Below are positions 1-9,234 of a stretch of DNA of 59,983 nt, in pieces (within the stretch, counting starts at the first letter, position 1; every line of letters starts with the position of its first letter). The notes under the pieces were generated by a model, which ran no database searches, had not been told where the DNA came from, and saw only the letters and a list, made by a program, of their open reading frames with translations. This stretch comes from CADEDV01 sp036383515. Lineage in GTDB: Bacteria; Bacteroidota; Bacteroidia; Chitinophagales; Chitinophagaceae. A program made the translations under genes and the position numbers. The DNA lies in NCBI GenBank assembly GCA_036383515.1, contig DASVOE010000074.1, positions 1 through 59,983 of the forward strand, read 5' to 3'.

Positions 1-2391
1 GAATTTATTCCGGCCAGCAAAGTAATCGCTGTATGTATAATCTTCATAACCATTAGGCCCTGTCATATTCAGGTGATAACGATCCGTAGCAAATTCTTTA
101 GATACGGTTTTGGGACTCGTATAAAAAAACTTACCGGCAAAAAATCGCACCTGCAATCCACCTTCTTTAGGATAGTTGAAAAAATAATTGCCGGTGAAAC
201 CACTGCGGATAAAATCTTCTCCCTGCTCAATTTTTAATTCACCCCGGTAAGGATAAAGGGCCCTGTTATTTTCAATCACCAATGCTAATTGATGCAAGGT
301 TCTTTGCTCCCGGGCGGTGCGATAATTGTTTACAATGATCGTATCGGTCGGAGTAAAAATGCTGTCTCTTGAAAACCGTAATCCATCTTCACCGATGAGG
401 AAGGATTTGAATTGCAGGTACTGGTAAAAAGTGCTTCGTGGATTTTTTTCTTTAAAAGTGAATCGTATAGCCGGAACAATTTTCTGTACACCCATGAATA
501 TCTTTTTATCTTCCGGAGTAGTGAATTGATCAATGGAAAAGCGGGCACCGCTTATTCCTAAATCGATTTTTCTGAAAATGCCGTCAGGATAAAAACTATA
601 ATTTACAAACCCGATACCAGCAAATGATTTTGATCCTGTTCCATATAAGGGAGAAAAAAGAAATAGTAAACGGTTGGGCGAAAGTTTCAGGTTGGTGATG
701 TGTAAACCCAGCATTAGTTTATCATAACTATTGAATCCCAGTGCAGGCAAAACAGTAATAATATTTTGTTTGCCATAGTTGACACTGCGCATCGCTCCAT
801 AAGGAAGTTGGAATGCTGTACCTGTTCTTGCCGTACCGGGCAGATTCCCTTTTTTTATCAATAACGAAAAAGCAGAGTCAAGATTCTTTCCGCTTGTATT
901 TTCCAATACCTTTTTCAGGTCTTCAGGCTGCGGGTGTTTGAACTGCCATTGACGGTAATATTCCTGCATTCCTTTTTGAAAGTCAGAAGGTCCAAGATAT
1001 TGCTCCAGCCAGTTCATCCAGCGGGAGGTTTTGTAATAGGCTACCAAACCATAATTTATAGCACTGAAATTTTCTGATGTTGTTTCAATCGGCTGATCTT
1101 TCTTTTCTGCTATAAATGTTTCCAGTAAAGCCTGTTCGTTACGTTGATTGTAATGAGCGTCCTTATGCAAAGAATAACTGCTTTCGTAAAATGAATTTAT
1201 CCCTTCATCCATCCAGGGATGTTCTCTTTCATTGCTCGCCAGGATTCCATAAAACCAGTTATGCCCGATCTCATGTGCAATAACCCTGTCCAATGCTGCG
1301 GTCGTTTTAACCGGAGAAATAACAGTGATGGTTGGATACTCCATACCTCCTCCAAAACTTTCAGGTCCCTGCACAACACTCACCTGGTGATAAGGATATT
1401 CACCCACCAGCTTTGAATAATGCCTGGTACCATCTTTTATAAACTGAACGCTTTTACTCCAATTTTCTTTATGTAAAGTAGTATAGTAACTATACACATC
1501 AATTACTTTTCCGGTTGACAACTGGCAGGTGTCCTGGTCTACTATAAATCGTTTATCAGCAAACCATGCAAAATCATGAACATTGTTTTGTTTATACTCC
1601 AGTGTCTTTGTTTCCTTATCCGATTGAGGAAATAGTTGAAGCGTTGTTTTAACACCACCCCCCTTTATTTTTTCTTTTATAGTAACAGGTTTCCAGTCAT
1701 ACGAGGATCTTGATTTCAGCCATTCCTTTTCAGCCGCAGTTTGAAGATCGCCTGTAGCAGCCACTACATAATTTTTAGGAACGGTAATGTTCACATCAAA
1801 GTCCCCAAACTCACTATAGAATTCTCCCTGGTCAAGATAAGGCATAGGATGCCAGCCTTGTTTATCATATACCGCCGGTTTGGGATACCACTGTGTTACC
1901 TGGTAGCTTTGTCCATCATGACCGCCTCTTGAAAAATTATACGGCAGCTTTACATGAAATGTTGTGCTGATGATTGTCTTTTGTCCCGGCGCCAGCGGAG
2001 TTGGCAAAATGAGTTTGACAATATCAATATGCTGCGGATGATCTTCTGTAGTGGCCGTACTATTATTGACTTTAAAATCGAGATGGTTGATATAACCCTT
2101 CTGCTCTTTATCGGAGAAATAGAATTTAGTATTGCCGTTTTCAAGTAACTGGTCACTGAAAGCGGTCTTATCGTTTTTGTAAGCATTAGGCCACAAATGA
2201 AACCAGATGAACTTTAATGTGTCAGGCGAATTATTGATGTACTCAATTCTTTCAAAACCATCCAGGCTATGGTCTTTATCATTTAATGAAACATTGATGG
2301 AATAGTTGACCTGCTGTTGCCAATAAGGAGTTTGACTATTGATCATTGTTAATTGACCGCAAACAAGAACAAGCAGCAGGATTTTTTTCAA
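1..2391 (-). CDS. M1-family metallopeptidase, 3' end beyond window
   Basis: Secreted or periplasmic zinc aminopeptidase-like protein. At least 797 codons are open and the frame continues past the left edge, so the C-terminus is missing. No ATG fits; the best start is TTG at 2391, which gives a lysine-led hydrophobic signal peptide ending near INSQ. An in-frame stop lies shortly upstream. The zinc site is HEIGH at about residues 373-377, followed by the family's second Glu in WMDEGIN; the upstream GGMEYP motif matches the M1 GxMEN position. It is a tandem paralogue of the next gene and begins 26 bp after that gene's stop, so the two probably form one operon. It carries at least 270 extra C-terminal residues, rich in alternating aromatic segments, that the paralogue lacks. 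Substrate unknown. Confidence 0.85.
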   Translation of the reverse strand, partial: MKKILLLVLVCGQLTMINSQTPYWQQQVNYSINVSLNDKDHSLDGFERIEYINNSPDTLKFIWFHLWPNAYKNDKTAFSDQLLENGNTKFYFSDKEQKGYINHLDFKVNNSTATTEDHPQHIDIVKLILPTPLAPGQKTIISTTFHVKLPYNFSRGGHDGQSYQVTQWYPKPAVYDKQGWHPMPYLDQGEFYSEFGDFDVNITVPKNYVVAATGDLQTAAEKEWLKSRSSYDWKPVTIKEKIKGGGVKTTLQLFPQSDKETKTLEYKQNNVHDFAWFADKRFIVDQDTCQLSTGKVIDVYSYYTTLHKENWSKSVQFIKDGTRHYSKLVGEYPYHQVSVVQGPESFGGGMEYPTITVISPVKTTAALDRVIAHEIGHNWFYGILASNEREHPWMDEGINSFYESSYSLHKDAHYNQRNEQALLETFIAEKKDQPIETTSENFSAINYGLVAYYKTSRWMNWLEQYLGPSDFQKGMQEYYRQWQFKHPQPEDLKKVLENTSGKNLDSAFSLLIKKGNLPGTARTGTAFQLPYGAMRSVNYGKQNIITVLPALGFNSYDKLMLGLHITNLKLSPNRLLFLFSPLYGTGSKSFAGIGFVNYSFYPDGIFRKIDLGISGARFSIDQFTTPEDKKIFMGVQKIVPAIRFTFKEKNPRSTFYQYLQFKSFLIGEDGLRFSRDSIFTPTDTIIVNNYRTAREQRTLHQLALVIENNRALYPYRGELKIEQGEDFIRSGFTGNYFFNYPKEGGLQVRFFAGKFFYTSPKTVSKEFATDRYHLNMTGPNGYEDYTYSDYFAGRNKF

Positions 2392-2417
2392 AGGAATCAG
2401 TATTGGTTTAAAAATAA

Positions 2418-3986
2418 TTACTCAAACTTACCTGTTTTATTCAGTAAGCCGAAGAGGTCATCCACTTTTATATTCAATTGCTCTTCAAACTCCGCTTTCA
2501 GGTCTTCTGGATAAGGGTGTTTAAATTTCCAATCATTAAAATAAGCTTTCACCACCGTATCCAGTTTGTCTTCTCCTACAGTTAGTGATACGATATACAT
2601 CCACAAAGCAGTTTTGAGGTATACCACCACTCCGTACTGTTCTTTATTATTAAAATCTGCTGAAGGTGTTTCGATCGCTTCTTCCATCGGTATCTGCGAC
2701 ATGGCACCATAAATAGCTGAAAAGAATTCAGGTAATGGCTTTGCTTTTATTTCCGCTGGCAGCATATTCCCAAAAATGCTATTGGCTTTATATTTCTCTG
2801 CTTCGTACCGAAACTGGAAATAGGTATTCATGCCTTCATCCATCCATGCATGATCTCTTTCATTGCTGGCGAGAATGCCATAAAACCAATTATGACCGAC
2901 TTCATGTGCAATCACTCCATCCAATTCCGGTTCGGCTGCATTGGGGCTGGTGATCAATGTGATCATTGGGTATTCCATACCGCCTGACATTACATTCTTC
3001 GGACCTTCCACCGCCTGTGCTACAGGATAGGGATATTCGCCGATCCAGTTAGAGTAACTGCGGATTGCATTTTCAACATACGACACGCTTTTCTTCCAGT
3101 TCTTATTTCCATCTTCATAACCATAGGTAAAAACATCAATGGTTTTGCCCGGGCTTAATTGTGCTGTATCGTACCGAACCACAAAATCTTTATCTGCAAA
3201 CCAGGCAAAATCGTGAATGTTATCGCCTTTATATTCCAGTGTTTTCAAAGGTGTGCTAATCGTAGAAGTATATTTAATGATCTTGCCTTCATTGTTGGCC
3301 TTTCCTATTTCTTTGTATTTATTTAGTTCTGCTGTATTCTGCAAGGTGCCGGTAGCGCCAATAACGTAAGATGAAGGCACTGTTATTTTCACATCGAAGC
3401 TTCCAAACTCACTGTAAAATTCTCCCTGGTCAAGGTAGGGTATCGGATGCCATCCCTTACGATCATATACTGCTGGCTTTGGATACCATTGGCAGATCAT
3501 ATAGGATTGATCAATATGACCCGAACGGGAAGAATACGTCGGGATCTTTACAAAGAAAGGAGTTTTGATAGTCGTCTTTCCACCCGGCTGCAATGGTTTG
3601 GGTAAAAAGAGTTTCATGATATCGATATTATCTTTATCAATCTCTGTTTTTGCTTTTTCACCATTCACGGTGAAATCCAGGCTATCAATAAAGCCTTTAT
3701 CTTTCATTTCTTTCCAACGCTTTTTTCCATCAGCATCACGAAAGATCTGTTTGGCATAAGCAGTGGTTTCATTTTTATAGGCATTGGGCCATAAATGAAA
3801 CCAGATATAATCTAATTTGTCGGGAGAATTATTTGTATACTCAAGCGTCAGCGATCCTTTCAGCGTATGATTTTTATCATCCAGGGAAACATCAATGGTG
3901 TAATTAGCTTGTTGTTGCCAGTATTGCGAAGAAGCTGCGAGCCATAAGCTTTGAGCCAGGAGCAGGAAGAAAATTGTTTTTTTCAA
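2418..3986 (-). CDS. M1-family metallopeptidase, short paralogue
   Basis: Predicted exported zinc aminopeptidase-like protein of about 522 residues. It keeps the M1 features GGMEYP, HEVGH (about residues 361-365) and WMDEGMN, and ends soon after the catalytic domain. The start is uncertain because no ATG is available. TTG at 3986 places a Lys-Lys plus hydrophobic signal peptide right at the N-terminus and matches the TTG start of the downstream paralogue. TTG at 4025 would add 13 residues. The gene follows the sugar transferase closely. Paralogy with the preceding peptidase points to tandem duplication followed by loss, or gain, of the C-terminal extension. Its link to polysaccharide export is positional only. 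Confidence 0.88.
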   Translation of the reverse strand: MKKTIFFLLLAQSLWLAASSQYWQQQANYTIDVSLDDKNHTLKGSLTLEYTNNSPDKLDYIWFHLWPNAYKNETTAYAKQIFRDADGKKRWKEMKDKGFIDSLDFTVNGEKAKTEIDKDNIDIMKLFLPKPLQPGGKTTIKTPFFVKIPTYSSRSGHIDQSYMICQWYPKPAVYDRKGWHPIPYLDQGEFYSEFGSFDVKITVPSSYVIGATGTLQNTAELNKYKEIGKANNEGKIIKYTSTISTPLKTLEYKGDNIHDFAWFADKDFVVRYDTAQLSPGKTIDVFTYGYEDGNKNWKKSVSYVENAIRSYSNWIGEYPYPVAQAVEGPKNVMSGGMEYPMITLITSPNAAEPELDGVIAHEVGHNWFYGILASNERDHAWMDEGMNTYFQFRYEAEKYKANSIFGNMLPAEIKAKPLPEFFSAIYGAMSQIPMEEAIETPSADFNNKEQYGVVVYLKTALWMYIVSLTVGEDKLDTVVKAYFNDWKFKHPYPEDLKAEFEEQLNIKVDDLFGLLNKTGKFE

Positions 3987-4008
3987 GGGAATCGTTTTTT
4001 CAAAAATA

Positions 4009-4042
4009 AAATCTAAAATCTGCAATATGAAATCTAAAATCT
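4009..4042. repeat. 13-bp direct repeat, period 21 bp
   Basis: The sequence AAATCTAAAATCT occurs at 4009-4021 and again at 4030-4042, separated by GCAATATG. The second copy overlaps the stop codon of the sugar transferase. It looks like simple AT-rich intergenic duplication. No regulatory role is evident. Confidence 0.6.
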
Positions 4043-5459
4043 ACTTCCCTTTTCCCTTGAATATGATCCGCAGCGTATGTATCATGATCTTGAAATCAAG
4101 AGCCAGCGAAATGTTTTCGATATACAGTAAATCAAACTTGCTGCGTTCTATCATTTCTTCCACATTCTCAGCATAGCCAAACTGTACCATACCCCAACTG
4201 GTAAGCCCGGGTTTTACTTTGAGCAGGTATTTATAATAGGGGAAGCGGTTCAATAGCTGATCAATATAAAATCGCCGTTCGGGACGGGGCCCTACTAAAC
4301 TCATTTCGCCCCATAAAATATTTAGGAGTTGCGGAAGTTCATCCAGCCGCCATTTCCGCATGATTTTTCCCCATTTGGTGATGCGGGAATCATTGTCAGA
4401 TGATAATGCAGGGCCGTCTTTTTCCGCATCATTGATCATAGAGCGGAATTTATACATCCGGAATGGCTTGCTTTTGTAACCAATTCTTTCCTGCGAATAA
4501 AAGATAGATCCAGGCGACGAAAATTTTACTCTTATTGCTACATAAAGCATGAGTGGTGAAAGAAGTATTAACCCGACAAGCGCCATTGTAATATCAATCA
4601 CCCGTTTTATGTTTTGTTGCCATTCAGGCATCAGACCCGTTTGCAGATCGATAAGAGCGGCACCCATTACGCTGCTTGTCTTTACCGAGCCCGAAAGAAT
4701 ATCTAATGTATTGGCCTGTATCTTGATCTCCACATCTTTTTCACTCAGGCGGTTGATGATGTTTTCCAGTACAGCCTGTTCCGATTTTTCCATCGCTAAT
4801 ACTACCAGCCGTATATTGTTTTTATCAATGATACTTTCAAGATCGTCCACTGTGCCTAGCTTTGGTATCAGTTTATGAATGCCATTTTTGCCATTCTGAT
4901 CAGGTGTAACAAAACCGGTGTAGCGATAACCTCCATCATGCAGGTTTTTTTCTGTTTCTTTATAAATGCGTATGGCATTATCCTGGCTGCCGATCATGAG
5001 TGTGTTAAAGAATACCTTGCCCTGCAACAGTTGACGCTTCACTTTATTTAATAATAGCCACCGCCCGGTAAAGGTGAAAACAAAATGAACGGCGAAAAGA
5101 CTAAGGAAAGCGAGGTAATAGTAGGAATAATTATTTTTTGCATCATCCAGGATAAAAGCAAAAAATAAAATGATACAACCGATCAGGCTGCATACAAAAG
5201 TATTGGTGAATTCAAACAGCCTTGATTTTTTATAGAGTGAATGATAAGTGCCCACCAGGGTGTAGAACATCAGCCAGGCTGCAGGTATTAACGTAATGCC
5301 CAGCCAGAATTTATAGCCAATTTGCAACTGGCCATCATCCGCAATCGTTTCTTTTAATAATGCCTTGCGTATAAAAAAGAAGCAGGCCCAGGCCAATGAT
5401 GCGGTGATAAAATCGATCACTGCATACCAGGCGATGGATATTTGCTGACGGGATGACAT
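4041..5459 (-). CDS. Polyprenyl-phosphate sugar-1-phosphate transferase (exopolysaccharide initiation)
   Basis: Integral membrane enzyme of 472 residues of the WcaJ/WbaP type. By family knowledge it transfers a hexose-1-phosphate to undecaprenyl phosphate to start exopolysaccharide assembly. The sequence shows four N-terminal membrane helices, a CoA-binding-like soluble region around residues 150-260, then a membrane-anchored bacterial sugar-transferase domain. That domain carries the FRMYKFRSM, LDELPQLLN and GPRPERR motifs. The start is ATG at 5459; a TTG one codon earlier is possible. The ATG shares its A with the preceding TGA stop (TGATG), which suggests translational coupling to the oxidoreductase. 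The acceptor sugar cannot be read from sequence. Confidence 0.93.
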   Translation of the reverse strand: MSSRQQISIAWYAVIDFITASLAWACFFFIRKALLKETIADDGQLQIGYKFWLGITLIPAAWLMFYTLVGTYHSLYKKSRLFEFTNTFVCSLIGCIILFFAFILDDAKNNYSYYYLAFLSLFAVHFVFTFTGRWLLLNKVKRQLLQGKVFFNTLMIGSQDNAIRIYKETEKNLHDGGYRYTGFVTPDQNGKNGIHKLIPKLGTVDDLESIIDKNNIRLVVLAMEKSEQAVLENIINRLSEKDVEIKIQANTLDILSGSVKTSSVMGAALIDLQTGLMPEWQQNIKRVIDITMALVGLILLSPLMLYVAIRVKFSSPGSIFYSQERIGYKSKPFRMYKFRSMINDAEKDGPALSSDNDSRITKWGKIMRKWRLDELPQLLNILWGEMSLVGPRPERRFYIDQLLNRFPYYKYLLKVKPGLTSWGMVQFGYAENVEEMIERSKFDLLYIENISLALDFKIMIHTLRIIFKGKGK

Positions 5460-6433
5460 CAATGCGTAATAATATTATTGCCGATCTTTTCCAGTATCTG
5501 GTGTGCTACATCCATTGCCATCAGGCCATCCATTTCGGACACTATCGTTTTAGTATTATGAATGATGGCGCTTTTGAATTCTTCCAGTTCCATTTTTATC
5601 GCATTCACCTCCGGTACTGCCGGGTTAGCCATTGCAATCGTTTTTTTACCGGCAGGTGTTTCAATGTCAAAAGCAAAAACATTGGAGTCCTGTGATTCTT
5701 TCAGTTTGATCACTTCTGCTTTTTTATTCAGGAAATCGATGCCGATATAAGCATCCTTTTGAAAGATGCGCACCTTCCGCATTTTCTTCATTGATATCCT
5801 TGATGAAGTAAGATTGGCTACACAGCCATTATGAAATTCGATACGGACATTGGCAATATCAGGAGTTTCTGTAATCACTCCCACACCACTGGCAGAAATA
5901 TTTTTTACGTCACTTTTTACAATACTTAATATGATATCAATATCATGGATCATGAGGTCCAGTATCACACTCACTTCGGTGCCCCGTGGATTGAATTGTG
6001 CCAGGCGGTGCACTTCGATAAACATGGGATTAAGTTGCAAATCCTTTACCGCTAAAAAGGCAGGATTGAATCTTTCTACATGGCCAACCTGGAATTTAAT
6101 GCCTGACTCTTCCGCCAACTTTACCAGTTGACGGGCTTCTTCCATTGTATTGGCCAGGGGTTTTTCTACAAAAACATGTTTGCCCTTTTTGATCGCTTTT
6201 TCACACCATTGAAAATGATAGGGAGTAGGAGCCACTACATCAATGGCATCACATACATCCATCAATGCATCTGCATCCAGGAACCGGGGGAGCTGGTATT
6301 TATCAGCGACTTCCCGGGCAGTATCATCGTTGGGATCGTAGAAGCCAACAATTTCTACATCGGCAATCTCTTTCCAGTTATTAAGATGAAATTTTCCTAA
6401 ATGACCTACACCAAAAATGCCAACCTTGAGCAT
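5459..6433 (-). CDS. Gfo/Idh/MocA-family oxidoreductase
   Basis: Cytosolic NAD(P)-dependent oxidoreductase of 324 residues. A Rossmann dinucleotide-binding motif (GVGHLG) lies at the N-terminus, and the family's EKP signature (FVEKPLAN) is near residue 95. The C-terminal alpha/beta domain is the usual Gfo/Idh/MocA substrate domain. The start is an unambiguous ATG. It is translationally coupled to the sugar transferase, so a role in making or modifying a nucleotide sugar for surface polysaccharide is likely by inference. The exact substrate is unknown, because members act on many sugars and inositols. Confidence 0.9.
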   Translation of the reverse strand: MLKVGIFGVGHLGKFHLNNWKEIADVEIVGFYDPNDDTAREVADKYQLPRFLDADALMDVCDAIDVVAPTPYHFQWCEKAIKKGKHVFVEKPLANTMEEARQLVKLAEESGIKFQVGHVERFNPAFLAVKDLQLNPMFIEVHRLAQFNPRGTEVSVILDLMIHDIDIILSIVKSDVKNISASGVGVITETPDIANVRIEFHNGCVANLTSSRISMKKMRKVRIFQKDAYIGIDFLNKKAEVIKLKESQDSNVFAFDIETPAGKKTIAMANPAVPEVNAIKMELEEFKSAIIHNTKTIVSEMDGLMAMDVAHQILEKIGNNIITH

Positions 6434-6498
6434 AATAATTAATTAATGCCCAAAGATAAACATTGGCCTTCTTACGATTTGATTTTAAAAACAAAGGG

Positions 6499-7260
6499 TC
6501 AACCCAGCGTTGCGGAATGTTGCAGGTAGGATGCGGCCGGGCTGTATATAAAAAGACAAGTGCCGTTTTTAATCGTATTAATAATGGGTGTTGCCATTTT
6601 TACCGGCACAGCAGGACAACCAAGGCTGCGGCCGATAAAACCCTGCATCGAAATGTAAGAAGGATTTACATAGTTGGCGCCATGAAGAACAATTGCTCTT
6701 TCGGAGGCGTTATCATTGATCCCTTTTTCAAGGCCATCGAGTTTTAATGAATAGCCATGTCCGCCATTATAAGGCTCACGGGTTACATAAAAACCAGGAC
6801 TGCTTTTAAAAGATGAATTTTCGTTGGAGAATGAATTAGCCATTTCACGACCCGAGTTTCTGCCATGTGCCACCCAGGTATTAAATAACATCTTATAATT
6901 TTTCAGATCGATTATGAATAACCTTTTATGACTGCTGGGTTGGCTGAAATCAACAATAGAAAGAATAGAATTGTTGATGATCTTGCCCTGTGCAACCAGT
7001 TTGTCAAACCCTTTTTTAGCATAGTCAAATGCTTTGCGGTTTAAGCCGGCATATTCCAGGCGTAAACTATCGTAGACCGATGCAGCCACGGTTACTGCTA
7101 TCGCCGGGCTATCAATGAAATTAGTGACGGGAGCAGGAGCCGGTTGAGGAACTAATTTATTGCTGCCACTGGCAGACTTTGCAAATAGGAAGGGTAAATG
7201 CAGTAACGTAATAAAGAGGGAAGATATAATGAAATAAATTTTTTTTAACTTTCTTGTCAT
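6499..7260 (-). CDS. YkuD-like L,D-transpeptidase / murein catalytic domain protein
   Basis: Exported cell-wall enzyme of 253 residues with an N-terminal membrane or signal segment (residues about 7-25). The C-terminal half has the catalytic pattern of the YkuD_2 group: a conserved His in VLHGANYV and the cysteine motif SLGCPAVP. By family knowledge such enzymes form or cleave L,D-peptide bonds in peptidoglycan stems. It is transcribed in the same direction as the polysaccharide genes but with a 65-bp gap before them, so operon membership is uncertain. Nothing obvious is missing. Confidence 0.85.
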   Translation of the reverse strand: MTRKLKKIYFIISSLFITLLHLPFLFAKSASGSNKLVPQPAPAPVTNFIDSPAIAVTVAASVYDSLRLEYAGLNRKAFDYAKKGFDKLVAQGKIINNSILSIVDFSQPSSHKRLFIIDLKNYKMLFNTWVAHGRNSGREMANSFSNENSSFKSSPGFYVTREPYNGGHGYSLKLDGLEKGINDNASERAIVLHGANYVNPSYISMQGFIGRSLGCPAVPVKMATPIINTIKNGTCLFIYSPAASYLQHSATLG

Positions 7261-7730
7261 GTCTACTGTTTTTTACGGTTAACAAATCTCACATTCTTTA
7301 CGCACAGAAAAATGAGGTCTGAATTCTCTTTACCAGGTAATTTTGTCTTTTTTGTAAGAACCGGTTTGCCCTGAAAGTTGTGATGGTGATATCAAAATAA
7401 GGATGGGCAATTTTTTACTCTTTTAAAATAAATGATCCATATTGTAATGGATATGTCATTTACCAGCAACGAACTAAAGAGCGATGGCAAAGGTAAGTTT
7501 TTGCTCTTATTTTAAGAGGCTTCGTTATTGATTTTATCCACCGTACAATAGATTAACATATTCGAAATAAGATCATGTTTATGCTAATATGTAATCGCCC
7601 ATAACAGTACAAAAAAGTACATCCTTTTAAAGCTCATAACACACTCCTGCCGTTTATGGGGTCATCTGGCAGTTTGTAGAATAATTATTAATATATAAAT
7701 TCAGTGAAGTAGCTTCCCTTTAAAACAATC
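7261..7730. other. 470-bp intergenic region between divergent genes
   Basis: This AT-rich gap separates the minus-strand L,D-transpeptidase from a plus-strand membrane protein and must hold both promoters. I see no tRNA, no convincing open frame (only about 22 codons near 7450) and no clean TAnnTTTG box. A short imperfect dyad (ATCCATATTGTAATGGAT) lies at about 7435-7452. Confidence 0.5.
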
Positions 7731-8207
7731 ATGAAGAAGTCAATCCTTTCAGCAATTCTAATAGCTGGCCTTATTGTTGGCAGCGCAGATATTCTTATGG
7801 CTTTTTTACATGCTTATGCGAAAAATGGAGCAACACCGGATAAGGTGTTGCGTTATGTCGCCAGCGGGGTATTTGGTAAAAAAGCTTTTGTTGCTGATAA
7901 TACTTACATTGTTTTTTTGGGGTTGCTTTTTCATTATGTCGTTGCTTTTATATTCACGACTATTTTCTTTTTTATTTATCCCAATATTAAATGGCTCTCC
8001 ATAAACAGAATTCTTACTGGTATTTTGTACGGTATTCTTATGTGGTCTGCAATGAGTTTTATAGTACTTCCATTAAGTAATACACCTGCGCCCAAAAAAT
8101 TTGATGTAAAGAACGCCCTGATTGCTGTGACTATTTTAATTATAGCAATAGGGATACCTCTATCCTATATGGCACACAAATTTTATTCTTCAAGGAAATA
8201 TGAATGA
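7731..8207 (+). CDS. Small four-helix membrane protein, unknown function
   Basis: Predicted inner-membrane protein of 158 residues with four hydrophobic helices (about residues 6-27, 61-85, 93-116 and 131-150). ATG start. Residues 33-55 form a soluble loop, and PLSNTPAP lies between helices three and four. The overall shape resembles the YagU/DUF1440-like proteins, but I cannot confirm that from motifs. It stands alone: divergent from the cell-wall gene upstream and convergent with the AraC regulator downstream. No function is proposed. Confidence 0.7.
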   Translation: MKKSILSAILIAGLIVGSADILMAFLHAYAKNGATPDKVLRYVASGVFGKKAFVADNTYIVFLGLLFHYVVAFIFTTIFFFIYPNIKWLSINRILTGILYGILMWSAMSFIVLPLSNTPAPKKFDVKNALIAVTILIIAIGIPLSYMAHKFYSSRKYE

Positions 8208-8243
8208 CCTGTTGCTTAATGATTGCGGAGTTGAGATTCGTGC

Positions 8244-9107
8244 TCATTCAGCATAATTTTTCCTGTATTCGAGGGGCTTTACACCCATCCTGCGTTTGAA
8301 AAGGGTATTGAAATTAGATTGATTGTTAAAGCCGCATTCATAAAAAATGGCAGACACACTGAGGTCGGTCTCCACCAGCATTTTACAGGCGTTGCCGATC
8401 CGGATCTCGATAATAAAATCGCTGAACGATTTGCCGGCACAGTGCTTAAAATAGCGTGAGAAAGAGGAAGGATTCATATACACCAGTTTCGATGTTTCTT
8501 TTAAACTGATCTCGTTCGGGTAATTTTTAAGCACATAATCATAAATGACATTCATTCTTTTCTCATCATTTCTCCTGCCCGAGATCACAGACCTTTCATG
8601 GCTTAACAACTTATAATCTTTTGTCTCTGCTAATAGATCAAGTATGGTCAATAAGGTGATCAGTCTTTTGAATCCTTTTTGTTCCAGGATAACCATCATC
8701 AGTTCCGATACTTTTTTCTTGACCTTACCGTGAATGATGATGCCACGTTTTGCCCGTTCAAGGAGTTTGGAAACCTTCGCCAGTTCCGGCATCTCACCCA
8801 GCAGGAAATGCAATTGTTCTACAGAAAAACGGATGTTCACGGCTTCTGCCTTTACTTGATTATTGCCCGGGTAGTGGGAATCGTTTTTCCAAAGATGAGG
8901 AAGGTTGGATCCGATCAGCACAAGATCACCCGGACCAAAGCGATCGATATGATCACCAACGAATCTTGTGCCCGTGCTGCTGAGTATATAATTCAGTTCA
9001 AGCTCGGGGTGAAAATGCCAGGGCGTATTAAAATACTTAGAAGATGTCCACCGGGCATCGAAAGAAGCTTCGGGTGCATTGACTATTTTGAGAAATTTCG
9101 CTTTCAT
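8244..9107 (-). CDS. AraC-family transcriptional regulator
   Basis: Transcription factor of 287 residues. The N-terminal half is a cupin-like sensor domain, with HFHPELELNYIL near residues 31-42 and GDLVLIGSNLPH near residue 60. The C-terminal ~100 residues form the paired helix-turn-helix of AraC regulators, seen in NPSSFSRYFKHCAG and FNNQSNFNTLFKRRMGVKP. It is divergently transcribed from the MFS/oxygenase/GH2/isomerase run, with a 127-bp shared intergenic region, so it is the likely sugar-responsive regulator of that cluster (inference). The inducer is unknown. Confidence 0.92.
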   Translation of the reverse strand: MKAKFLKIVNAPEASFDARWTSSKYFNTPWHFHPELELNYILSSTGTRFVGDHIDRFGPGDLVLIGSNLPHLWKNDSHYPGNNQVKAEAVNIRFSVEQLHFLLGEMPELAKVSKLLERAKRGIIIHGKVKKKVSELMMVILEQKGFKRLITLLTILDLLAETKDYKLLSHERSVISGRRNDEKRMNVIYDYVLKNYPNEISLKETSKLVYMNPSSFSRYFKHCAGKSFSDFIIEIRIGNACKMLVETDLSVSAIFYECGFNNQSNFNTLFKRRMGVKPLEYRKNYAE

Positions 9108-9205
9108 AACTTATACAACATTAAACTTATACTTATTCACTTAATTATGCAAAAAAACCATTGAAAATGGTAGCCTAACTAATAGAAGCGGCTAAAAGAC
9201 AAAAA

Positions 9206-9213
9206 TATCTTTG
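9206..9213 (+). promoter_or_regulatory. Candidate -7 box of the carbohydrate cluster
   Basis: TATCTTTG fits the Bacteroidota -7 consensus TAnnTTTG and lies 21 bp before the MFS start. No matching -33 TTTG is visible at the usual distance, consistent with activation by the divergent AraC protein (inference). Confidence 0.5.
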
Positions 9214-9234
9214 ATACCTAACGATTGATACTTG

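Noticed and set aside
7450..7520. Short 22-codon frame in the 470-bp gap
   Set aside because: No ribosome site, no homology and too short to support.
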